64,000 nucleotides of DNA, from NCBI RefSeq assembly GCF_002105155.1, contig NW_019029000.1, forward strand, positions 372,001 through 436,000. Direction: 5' to 3'. Shown one piece after another: positions 54,830 to 64,000 of the stretch. The notes beneath the pieces were generated by a model that was not told the origin of the DNA, ran no database searches, and saw only the letters and a list, made by a program, of their open reading frames with translations. The stretch is from Lobosporangium transversale (Eukaryota > Mortierellomycota > Mortierellomycetes > Mortierellales > Mortierellaceae). Position 1 is the first letter of the stretch; every line of letters starts with the position of its first letter. A program made the translations under genes and the position numbers.

Positions 54830-57800
54830 TCATTCCCCATTTTTGTCTGCCGTCTCGGTGTCGGACTCATCCAGTAGTATCCGTTTGATCATATCGTCTG
54901 CTGTTGTTCCACTCGTTGGCTTCTTTGTAGAGGCAAGGGCCCGAGATGTTTTCGGTTGACAAATTGCAGGTGCAGTTAATTGTGGGTGTAATTTCGCCTG
55001 TGGCGTCGCAAAAGGTGTAAGAGATGGAGTGGTTGTTGATCGTAGATATTGTGCTCGTGTAGACGACAAAGTTGATTCGTGGTTGATATCAAGATGAAAC
55101 CCCCGTACGACCAGCTCCTTGACTTTGCTTAGGAAAGCGCGCCCTGTAACTTCGTCCACAAAGATGTGATGGTTTAGGGACTGAAGCAGTTTATCCAGAC
55201 GCGTTGCCATCTCACCTTTGCGAAGAGGTTTTGACAAATCCACGCGGTGTTCATACGTCCTATAGTAACGTACCAACTCGGAGAGTTGTTGAAACACAGC
55301 GACAGAGAGCTCATTCATACGTGTGATCTCCCGGTCAAAGCCATACGGTACTCGGCAGTTTAGGTGATCATCGTACTGTTCAGAGACGGTCAAGAACTGA
55401 AACTTGGATAGGAAGGACAGATTCCTGGGATCAAATGGAGATATAATCACACCAACAAATGGCTCTACACCAGTTCCGTGCCTGCGGAACATAGTCTGGT
55501 GCTCGCGTTGGTTCTCGATATCGCGTATGCTCGGATTAGGCTCAAAAGTTGGGTGCGAGTGGTACCAGCCAACAACGACAAACCCTTTGGATGAGAAAAA
55601 ATATCGTGCCTCAACATCAGATTCTGGATCCATCTCACACTGCAGACCGGTGCTGATACTACGGCACGGAAAAACGCCAAGGATAAATAAAATCCTTTCG
55701 TCTTCATCATATAGCCCTCCAAGGAGTCCAATCACCTCAGTTTCGGTCATATGAGAGTGAAAATCCATAATTAGCTATGTGATAAAAGAAGTATAAGAGA
55801 CTCGAACCATTTAAAACTCCATTGATGGCTATAAAGATTGTCAGATGTATATTCTTAATATGGGTATGACATACCATTGCATCTGAAGACACCTTAATTC
55901 GAAAGGGTGCCGGGTTTTGCGCACTATATTTCCGTAAAGGCACAAGTCGAAACGGATCATACCCTTCTAGGGATTCTTCATGTGCACTGTATCCCTGTAA
56001 CTCGCCCATCTGACGTAGTAAGTGCTGAGCTCTTTTGTTCTTTGGAACGCGACTATTGATTGGCATCTCTGTTGCAAAGTATTTGGCATTGAGAGCAGTA
56101 AGACGTTCTTGCTCCAATTCATCCTCCATCTCCTCTTTGGTCATCCCATGTCGCTCAAAGAATGTCGCATCATCCAACTTGAAAAGATCGCTAGAACTAT
56201 TACGTTTAACAGTCGGCCGCCCTTGCTTGCTGCTGTTATTGCTTTCTATGTTATGTTCAACAACATGACCCTCCAATTCTTTTTCATCCACCCTACGAAG
56301 AGCCGAGGCGCCAATAAATAATAGCATCAGCAACAACATCAGCAACAACATCAGCAACAACAACAGCAACAACAGCAACAACAAACCAGCATTTTATGTG
56401 CAAGATTGTTGCCTGGTACTTCATGCCTTTAAAATATCACAATGGGCTAATTCTTACCATTCTCCTTTCTCGTTCCGTACCCGCCGTCGCCTTTGGGGCG
56501 AAGTAAGCCATGCAGTGTTTGGATCATGCACCCCAGGACCGACATCACGACGGACTTGACGAGGTGTTGTAGTAGAGGATGATGATGACCAGCCCCGTTC
56601 TTCAGAATGTACTCGTCGCTTCGAAGAGTTATTTCCACCATTTCTGGGCCGTGCTAATGATGCACCGGGCGATGAGGCTGTCATGCCTACGTTGATCACT
56701 CCAATGAATTCCAACCACGAGTGGACGCGACCAATCGCATTTACGTCTCCGCAATCTTTTAGACCGGACCGCACACTCGTCTTGGTAAGATAAGTCGATG
56801 GTGATTTTTCCCATGCCTGAATGATGGTATTACGGATCCTTTGATATCTCTCTGGCGTCTTACTTGCCTTGTTACAAAAAAACTCAGAGTGAACCAGCTT
56901 TTCTTCTTCTGTAATAACAGATTTATCCAGTACACGAGGCCTCACAGTGCGGGAAATAGTGGTCAACGCTGGCGATATAGCATTCGTATCGGACAAAGTC
57001 GATTCGTAGTGGGATGCGATTGGATTCCCAGATGAGCTGGAAGGCGGCTGTTGTACAGATAACTTCGATTGCTCTCCACGACTAGATGACGACGACGACG
57101 GTGGTTTGATGGCACTACTAAGTACTTGATTATAATTTTTTTTAAGAGCTCCTTCGTTTTTATCATTTTTACTGCCATGATCTGCAGCCTGATGAGAAAG
57201 TGGCTGAAATGATGTACCCTCGCCCTGAGGATTAAAATTGGATATCGAACTGGTCGCGACCATGAATGACGATGGTCGCTCAGTCTGCAGACTATTGGAT
57301 GGGTCGCCATTCTGAAATGAATAGCTTGTGAGTGGCGATGAGGTCATGACAACATCCAGATTTGCGATGCCCTTATTATCGGCTACACCATCCTCCGAAG
57401 AGTTGATATCATCCTCATCGTATGAATTAAGATCTGGCTTCAACTCTGCGACATGCACAGCACCAAAGGATACAGTCCTCCTTTCTTTTGGAGAGCTCAC
57501 CGCTTTATCCACATACATATGACTGAATGCGCCAAGCTTTTGTTGCAACTGACGTTGCTGTTGCTGCTGTGAAGCTTGAACGTTCTTAAGCGCTGCCTTG
57601 GAGCTACTCACAGCCCCCGTGCTGTTGATACTGCTTGTACTTGTATTGAAATTTGGAGTAGTATAAGGATCACTTGATGATCCAAATGTGTCAGAAAGGG
57701 TAGGGGATGATGCAGAGGATCGCTTTCGGCTCTGCCCTGACCCGATAGTATCATTGCCATCGTCATTATGTAGATCATGGTCAGAATCGCTGTCAAATTC

Positions 57801-59805
57801 ACTGGAGAGCCGCGAACGAGTCGATGAGTTGGAAAATGGTGAAATTGAGCGAGATTTTGATTTTTGCACATACACTGGGGGTTTCCTTGTCAGGCCCAAG
57901 CGAGAGGACATGTCTTCATCAGTGCTCTCAATATCAATGTCAATATCCTCGTTTTCGCCCACACTATAGCTTCCAGTCCTGTCGGTTGATATATCATAGG
58001 GTAATGGTAAAGACGAATAAAGCGGCCGTAGCCCAGGGCTTGGCGTTGTAAGGCCTGCTGAAGCTGAGCGCGAACGTCCACGTGCTGATAGCGAGGGAGA
58101 TTTAGAAACTGAGTGATCCTCATCGTTGTCAGTATCATAGCCGCTCTAAAATACCAGCATATAAAATTGATGGGCGTTATACATCAAAGACAGTATTGCA
58201 GATAAAGCAAGGGACGTACAGCATTCTTACCGTAGCACCAAATTCTGATCCAGTAAACTCTTCATTTCCAGATTCCGATGTGATGCTTCTAGCTCGGCGC
58301 CGTCCACCATAAGGCATATATCCATTAATATCCAATGCTCTACTGGCGTCTATACGTTTCACATGGGTACTTCTTGGTTGCCTTTTACGAGTTTGCGTTG
58401 ATCCTACATCTTCCTCAGCCGAATTGGCAGCTGAAGATCGTCTGTCCAAGCCTTCGCCATCGCTTGTATTTGTAGAGAAATCGTGGGGTATCTATAGAGA
58501 TGTAGTGATTCAGTAAATGTTGGATCCGTGGAATGAGCTTTTGTAGAAATAAACAAACAATTTATGTATTATAGATTACCTTATCTGACATGGCCAGATG
58601 GCGTGCATGGTTCTTCACTTGTAATGGATTTCTCGTACCGACAATAGCTGCAATTGCTTTCCAATTTCCATAACCATAAATCCTCTATAACAAGGGTTAG
58701 ACCCATGTAGGTTAACGCAACAGCCTAGGGGTCTGGGTTCACATTAGCTATCAATAAAATCTCTACAAATACCTTCGTTCACTTACAATTCCTTCCCGTA
58801 GACGTTCGTCTTCCTCAATTGTCCACCGTGTGTTATGAGATGGTAGGTCAGCTGATGATAACTTGGCGTTTAATCGAGAATCTAAATTGCAATGGGTGTT
58901 AAAAAATAAGCTACAAAGTCTGGTTGTACATCGTACACTATAAAGCACAATAGGAGTAGAAAGCAAAAAAGAGTTACCTTCACTAACTGTCCGCTTGGTT
59001 TGCCCTAATCTAACGTCTGAGGTCTTTCGCTTTTTAGAGTCATGACCTTTATGTTTCTCCATTGGTTTATGCCCACTAGCCCACCTTGACGTTGAGGTTG
59101 TTGTCGACATTGATTTGTTTCCACGTGCACCAGAAGGCTCCTGCCTGTAGATCGTAGAAGTGGAAGAACGGGCGGAGTAAAACGCTTCTTCTGCAAGCAT
59201 ATTCTCAATCATCGCCCGAGATCTTTCGTCCATATCCCCTGCTTCAAATCTCGTTTGTTCCTGTAAAGTCAATAATTTAAATGATGCAAATTTTCAGTAA
59301 AAAAAAAAGAAAAAAAAAAAAAAAAAAAGAAGAAAAAAAACGTGCCGGTTAAGCAAAGACTGAACGGGCACGCTCTGAGAGAGGCGTGGATCGATATAGA
59401 AGTAGCTTACATCTTGCGTAATCCAATCCGGAATTTGAAAATCATCCACTAATGAAGCTTGACTATTGAAAATACGAATCGGAAACTCGTGTTAATAATG
59501 CCATCAAATACTTTATCGTTAAATGTCCTCCCATGTTGGTTGCTTTTTAGTAGTTAGGGCGCTTACTTTGGATTATTATTGCCTGAAGTTGCTGGATTTG
59601 GCCCCAGAGAAACCTCATCACTCTGATTGTGTAATAGATCTGTAGCGCCACTTTCAACGCTATTTTTGGAGCCTACAGGCATTGCCCTTGATATCTGTTT
59701 TCCATCCTCTACTTTTACCTCCTTTCTCTCGACTGTAACCTGTTCGTCTGGGTCATCGCCATCAATATCAATGTCGATGTCGATTTCCTCTTCCTCATCC
59801 ACCAT
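54830..59805 (-). CDS. MYSM1: MYSM1-like histone H2A deubiquitinase, SANT-SWIRM-JAMM (9 exons, 1361 aa)
   Basis: Exons 59805-59567, 59462-59411, 59260-58978, 58881-58787, 58684-58580, 58491-58231, 58145-56458, 56292-55875, 55774-54830; phases agree. MYSM1 (2A-DUB) removes ubiquitin from histone H2A in the nucleus. Domain order matches: SANT/Myb (about residues 205-258; [15 protein letters not shown] then [14 protein letters not shown]), SWIRM (about 750-835; [20 protein letters not shown], then [14 protein letters not shown]), and C-terminal MPN+ (from about 1048). The metalloprotease motif is intact: [11 protein letters not shown] supplies the Glu, and [20 protein letters not shown] gives H-x-H-x7-S-x2-D. 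So it should be catalytically active. The first 80 residues are acidic ([10 protein letters not shown]) and the SANT-SWIRM linker is about 490 residues of Ser-rich disordered sequence, making it longer than human MYSM1 (about 830 aa). Family assignment firm; function in fungi inferred. Confidence 0.92.
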
Positions 59806-60144
59806 TTCGGAAAAATATCCTTTGTATTTCCTGGTTTTATAGAGTTATTGACTCTCTTTCTCGATATAGTGGCTCTTTTATCCTGCGGTAGCTTATTTCT
59901 TCCTGATCTGAAAATGGTTCAAGGCTAGTATGAGATGAAAGAGCTTATTGGGACGAATCGGTCATTGTTAGGTCGCAGTCGTAGATCTGCAATGCCACAG
60001 TCATGCTTTCTATTTCGTTTTTTTAAGCATACTTCAGTAATGTAGGCTCTCTCAGCTGTGTAGATTCGCCATCAGCAATTGCTTATTTGCTCCACTTTTT
60101 TTTTTCTTTTTTTTTTCCTCTCTCTCCAGCATGCTAGCGTGCGA

Positions 60145-60156
60145 TGCACGTGACTT
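60145..60156. promoter_or_regulatory. Extended E-box (TGCACGTGACTT) upstream of MYSM1-like gene
   Basis: The same 12-mer as at 2616-2627 upstream of GCN2. It lies about 340 bp upstream of the MYSM1-like ATG. CACGTG is the core of bHLH binding sites; a shared regulator is only inferred. Confidence 0.3.
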
Positions 60157-60290
60157 TTTTTTTTCTTTTTTTGATTATTCTGCTTCACAAATGTTTTATT
60201 TCTAATTATGAGGTGATTTAACGCACGTTGGCTGCTTTGGCTACCATGCTTCATTCATACGTTCCAGCGAAGGTTGTTGGCCGTTGGGTT

Positions 60291-60700
60291 TCATGATAAG
60301 ACAAAGATGTATTGGATGCTTCTGTCAGATTGAGACAGGATGGAGCTGAAGTTATAGAGCGGTGGGATGTTGGGCATAGTTGATACTGTTGCTGCCGTAG
60401 CTGTTGGTACAGTCATAGATGTATTTGTGATCGAGACCGAGCTTGAAAGATTGTACTTGCGCCCTGTTGCCGATAACGTCAAGGGAGTGGTGTGTGCGAT
60501 GCCCCCACGGCTGAGCCTACGTCCATATTCAGTCTCGTCCTTCAACCGCCCCACTCGACATACTGGACAATTCAATATGGAAGCTCTTAGTTCGAACAAG
60601 GAAGTTACCTGCTTGAGGCGGCCTGCGATTGTTCCTGTCGCTGCTGGTGATTTTCAAATGGCAATGAGAGCAGAAGAGGGCCTCTGCACGCTAGCCCTAA
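60291..60700 (-). other. Possible terminal exon with a CPxC motif, unrecognised
   Basis: The minus strand is open from about 60700 to a stop at 60291. It reads through TIAGRLKQVTSLFELRASIL, then NCPVCRVGRLKDE, then a Ser/Thr-rich tail. A GTAAC donor-like site lies inside it (about 60605) and there is no clear ATG upstream. The opposite strand is also open (60367-60717). Could be the last exon of an unseen gene or decayed coding DNA. Confidence 0.2.
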
Positions 60701-61511
60701 CTACAACCCTCCTCTAGTTGTAGTTGACGATTCAGCCTTTTTTTTTTTTTTTTTTTTTTTTAAGCCAAAGGAATAAAACTAGTATCTAGAGCTTCTTGCC
60801 TTTTCTTTTTTGCGCTATCACTTTAGTATCATTTCTCTTCATTTCTAAACTTTTTGCTGTTTTACCATTTCCTTCCTTTCAGGTTTCGTTCCGAGAGAGC
60901 CATCAGGGCTTCCACTTCGCCTGCATGACAGCCCAGGTTTACTCGCTTTTGCTTTTACAGTGCCACTAATATGTATGCAATTAAACAACTTGATTTTAGA
61001 TTAGAAGCTCTTTGGCGAGGGAACAGTCTGATTAGAGGCTGCTAAAACTTTGGCTGCTGTGACAGAAGTTGCATATATACCTCGAACAGGCGCATAGACA
61101 TTGAGTGAACAGCAGAGAAGAAGAAGGTGGTAAGTGGGTTTGTTGCTGAATACAAGGAAAAAAAAAGAAAGAATGAAAAAGAGAGAAAGGACAAAGGAGA
61201 AGAAAAAGAGGCCTACAAAGAGTTTCCAACACCGCTTCACACACTGCAGATGTGGATAATCAATCAAGCTCAAGCAAAGCAATACTTAAAGCGGAAAGCG
61301 GTGGTGATAAAGCCATGAATGACATTACTGATCAAACAGTTTCTGCATCATACCTTTAGCCATAATGATCTTGCTTTGTAGCCCATGTAGTATACAGTGC
61401 ACGGGTATGGCGTTATCGTATTTGTCTCTTCTCTACTGCGCGCACATTGCTGAAGCGGTTGACTTTGACAGTTTCCAAAAACTGACACAGCAATGGAATT
61501 TATATATATAC

Positions 61512-61545
61512 GAGCCAGAGGCCGTGGTTTCGCCACGACCGGCTC
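61512..61545. other. Strong GC-rich hairpin
   Basis: Outer stem GAGCC (61512-61516) pairs with GGCTC (61541-61545). Inner stem GGCCGTGG (61520-61527) pairs with CCACGACC (61533-61540) with one C-A mismatch; the loop is TTTCG and there is a 3-nt bulge on the left. It stands out in AT-rich DNA. Helitrons typically have a short palindrome near their 3' end, but position relative to the nearby fragment is only suggestive. Confidence 0.5.
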
Positions 61546-61657
61546 TTGCCTCGTTAGAAATTTAGTACTTTGCCTCGAAGACAGAATAAAGCATAATGCA
61601 ACGACTGGTTTAGCGTTACCATAAATATACAACAAATAGTACCTTTGCATCACTTTT

Positions 61658-62646
61658 TTATTGACCCCTGTTGCTTTTTGCCATTTCAAAAACTACACAA
61701 CAAAGTAAAGATACATTATAAAAATAAGGGAGGATATCGGAAAGATACGGCAGTGAATAAGAGAGATACCTGTCTAAAAAGCCTTGTAGACAATATTTCG
61801 CTTGTATGGTCCCGTATTGGACGGCAATGTACTGGTGATTCAAGCGCGTATTCATCCAGATGAAAGATCGCTGGTCTGTTGAACTCATAGGACGAATCTG
61901 CAACCTGTACGTGTAAAACGCTCTCAGGTTGACGTATTCTTGACTTTTCCTAGATTGACCATCGCCCCCACTCACATCCGCCGCTTGCTGGCCGTCGTTG
62001 CTACCTTCATCATCCCTGTCACCATGAAGCCTTATAGAGGTTTGACCTGGCCTAGGCTGTTTTTTATACTTTTTATATATTCAGCCCTCCTCGCCTTCTA
62101 AATGCAAGAGGACATAATGGAGGTTGTCGTAAGCCGTATGGGCCTCACTGATTTCTTTCAAACCACCGACTCTACTTTCTGTTATGATGTTTCACTGGGA
62201 AACCTTATTACTGTCGCCAGGCATCAAAACCACAATTTCAGTTGATGAGAGGGGAAACTTGGTGGAGTAAGTGCCGTTAGACCAAGGACTTGAACTTGGC
62301 TGTCCTTGGAATAGGACAAATACACTCTTGCTGAGAAGAGCAACTTGCGTCAAGCAAGCACTACATTCAAGTTTGATTGCATTTTTAAGCCTTTCTTCCC
62401 CCTTTTTCCTCTCTTCCTCTTCTTCCATCTCCTGCCCAAGTAATACAAGCAGGGTAGAGTTGATAGGGCTATAAGCCCAATTATACTCCTCCTCCTTTCC
62501 AGTTTCCTCCGCCCGTTCTCCCCGCAACTTCTCTTCAGACCCCACGGCTCGCCGGGGTCGTCGTACTTTGATGACTCGTTGCACACTCGATGTGCGAGAG
62601 CGTTTGGCAGGCGGCGAATGTCTGACAGATGAGCGTGTGGAATATA

Positions 62647-62650
<4 letters not shown>
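61658..62650 (-). pseudogene. Decayed Helitron Rep/helicase N-terminal fragment
   Basis: One continuous minus-strand frame runs from about 62650 to 61658, broken by two in-frame TGA codons (62192-62194 and about 62084-62086). Read through, it carries Helitron_like_N features in order: STEIVVLMPGD, then GGLKEISEAHTAYDNLHYVL followed by LHLEGEEG where the second stop replaces the Trp expected in the GEDGW-type motif, then a charged linker, then EYVNLRAFYTYRLQIRP, RSFIWMNTRLNHQYIAVQYG and IQAKYCLQGFLD (matching the family's reY.aYrLq.R ... rlfqqYivd.ya). In autonomous Helitrons this region precedes the Rep HUH motifs and helicase, which I do not find here. So it is a truncated, inactive remnant of a rolling-circle transposon. 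Both stops could derive from CGA/TGG by C-to-T or G-to-A change. The assignment rests on motif memory, not a search. Confidence 0.65.
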
Positions 62651-62678
<28 letters not shown>

Positions 62679-62687
62679 CAATGAAAA

Positions 62688-62750
62688 GTGAAAGTAAAGG
62701 TATGTGAAAGTAAAGTCTGTGAAAGTAAAGTCTGTGAAAGTAAAGAGTGT
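62688..62750. repeat. 15-bp minisatellite, four copies
   Basis: Unit GTGAAAGTAAAGTCT, four copies with small variants (first ends GGTAT, last ends AGT). It lies just upstream of the Helitron fragment next to a long T run (62650-62678). Confidence 0.85.
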
Positions 62751-63024
62751 GGTAGAAAAAGGTTTAAAGTAGTAAAGTAGTATGCTAAGAGTTAAGACCC
62801 ACAATATATACACATTGTAGACATGACCTTTAATAGTGTGTGTGTGCCGTACTCAAAGGGCACATCAATAGCGTCAGAACTTGCATAATAACGTAATGAG
62901 TAGCAGAAGTAGAGGTCAAAATTTTCAGAGCAAACATATTTTTTGGTGTCGAGATTTGCAATGGAGAGGGAGCTGCCCTTTATTTTCTCCTTTCATTAAT
63001 AAGATTTTTTTTTCATTCTTTGTA

Positions 63025-64000
63025 TCATTTTAGTATATAAGAAGAAGAAGAAGGAGGATCAAGGTTCACTCCTTGACCTAGCTCAACAGACCCGCGGCTG
63101 TGTGGAGGATACACTGGGAGCATATGCTGGTCGTGGCTATAATTTATACCACTGTATGGGCTCAGTGTTGGTCTAGATGAAGATGCTGAAAGATCAGCAA
63201 GTCCACTGCCACTGCCTAAAAACATCATTTCATGGCTCGGATAAATATCACGATGGGTTGTTATGATACTTTGGCTAGCAACGGTAGGCGGGAGCTTGAT
63301 GCGTTCCATAATTCCATCACGAGTCCCGCCTATTTGATTACGTACGCTTCCACGTGGAGAAGCGGAGACTCCATCCACGTTATGTTTCTCTCTCCGATGC
63401 CTAAGCAGGTCATGATTTCTCTTATAACTCTTGTCTGCACAGTCCCAACAGACAAACGGCCTATCTGACGAATGGCTTACGATATGAGAACGTAGGAGAC
63501 CTTTGGACTGAAACTCCTTGTCGCAATGTGGACACTTTGCGGACCGAACGCTTTCGCCTTCAGAACCCTCATCCTCGCCATTATCGTTTAGTGGTGGTAT
63601 GCTATTTGGAACCACGGGCGCATAATGGCTTCCCATGCTAGCTATGGGATCGGCCTTAGTGTCAATAGTCGGGCTTGGCTGGGTACTGTTGCTGAGTGAT
63701 GATCGTTTTGAGGTGGCCTGTAAACCTTTGCTGTTAATAGCACCGGCCTCTGATGTTGCACAGTATCCCTCTCTATATGGTGTTGACTGCATAGGCGAGG
63801 AAGAAATTATATGGCTGCTATTGCTACTATAACTACTGTTATTATTACTCGAATGACGCGCACGTGGGATTGGCTTTGACATCGCTGGAAATGGAGCAGT
63901 TGAAGTAACAGGGTGGTGTCTCCCAAAAGCAGGGCTACTGGTAGTTGTCCTGGGGCCCTGCGGTGGCATGGTCGAGAACGCTTTGGAGTTATGGGTAGAA
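63025..64000 (-). CDS. C2H2 zinc-finger protein, possibly 5'-truncated by the window edge
   Basis: The minus-strand frame ends at 63025. The first ATG is at 63969 (314 aa), but the frame stays open to the window edge, so the true start may lie outside. Two adjacent fingers sit near residues 145-200: CPHCDKEFQSKGLLRSHIVS ending in H (C-x2-C-x12-H-x3-H), and CWDCADKSYKRNHDLLRHRR ending EKH, with an x13 spacing that has one extra residue. Flanks are Ser/Asn/Pro-rich and disordered; an acidic patch (EDEGSEGES) precedes the fingers. Probably a nuclear DNA-binding regulator; target unknown. The 3' side (62751-63024) is AT-rich with no further gene. Confidence 0.8.
   Translation of the reverse strand, partial: STHNSKAFSTMPPQGPRTTTSSPAFGRHHPVTSTAPFPAMSKPIPRARHSSNNNSSYSSNSSHIISSSPMQSTPYREGYCATSEAGAINSKGLQATSKRSSLSNSTQPSPTIDTKADPIASMGSHYAPVVPNSIPPLNDNGEDEGSEGESVRSAKCPHCDKEFQSKGLLRSHIVSHSSDRPFVCWDCADKSYKRNHDLLRHRREKHNVDGVSASPRGSVRNQIGGTRDGIMERIKLPPTVASQSIITTHRDIYPSHEMMFLGSGSGLADLSASSSRPTLSPYSGINYSHDQHMLPVYPPHSRGSVELGQGVNLDPPSSSSYILK

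Larger units (their letters stand above)
59806..61657. other. MYSM1 upstream region, no firm gene
   Basis: Contains T runs (60097-60118, 60154-60170, 60739-60761), the CACGTG motif at 60145-60156, and a strong hairpin at 61512-61545. Three open frames with ordinary composition occur (minus 60291-60700, plus 60890-61005, minus 61348-61689), but none shows a recognisable domain or a convincing exon partner. They may be decayed coding DNA like the Helitron fragment next door. Confidence 0.45.

Noticed and set aside
60367-60717. Plus-strand 116-aa frame
   Set aside because: Overlaps an equally open minus-strand frame with a CPxC motif; no recognisable domain in either, so only the minus-strand candidate is listed at low confidence.
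62276-62310. tRNA-like T-arm (CCAAG TTCAAGTC CTTGG) on the minus strand
   Set aside because: The loop has eight nucleotides and no D-arm, anticodon arm or acceptor stem can be built; the sequence lies inside the Helitron frame.

Overview
The window is nuclear DNA of a fungus. All recognisable genes are eukaryotic, most are split by short GT-AG introns (about 100-150 nt), and several are fungal families (medA-type developmental regulator, Ypq-type vacuolar PQ-loop transporter, Spt20, Gcn2, Jjj1). Genes such as a MYSM1-type SANT-SWIRM-JAMM deubiquitinase and a mammalian-like PSMG4 chaperone, together with the very intron-rich structure, suggest an early-diverging lineage (Mucoromycota/Mortierellomycota) rather than Dikarya; this placement is inference. 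Noncoding DNA is AT-rich and full of A/T homopolymers of 15-40 nt and microsatellites. Coding sequence is also rich in homopolymeric amino-acid tracts.

Layout from left to right. 1-3089 is gene-poor, with decayed coding-like scraps, ending in the GCN2 promoter. 3090-9648 (+) is GCN2 (eIF2alpha kinase, 11 exons). 9930-12324 (-) is a Ypq-type PQ-loop transporter, tail-to-tail with GCN2. 14835-17523 (+) is an unrecognised two-TM protein carrying three PY-type motifs. 17872-18697 (-) is the proteasome assembly chaperone PSMG4. 19173-26704 (-) is a very large Gln-rich SPT20 (SAGA subunit, 11 exons). 27788-30997 (-) is an unrecognised disordered coiled-coil protein. 30998-41578 is a roughly 10.6 kb gene desert of microsatellites in front of a medA homologue (41579-45566, +). 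47194-49627 (-) is mitochondrial asparaginyl-tRNA synthetase, divergent from JJJ1 (50129-52842, +). 53077-54640 (-) is RPA32/RFA2. 54830-59805 (-) is a MYSM1-like histone H2A deubiquitinase. 61658-62650 (-) is a decayed Helitron Rep/helicase fragment. 63025 to about the right edge (-) is a C2H2 zinc-finger protein.

The genes do not form one pathway. There are two thematic groups: amino-acid status (GCN2 beside a vacuolar basic-amino-acid transporter family member) and chromatin/transcription (SPT20, MYSM1, medA, zinc finger). All gene models were built by hand by joining exons whose phases agree and whose splice sites are GT-AG. Cumulative reading frames close exactly for the ten multi-exon models other than the single-exon zinc finger, but no transcript evidence was available.
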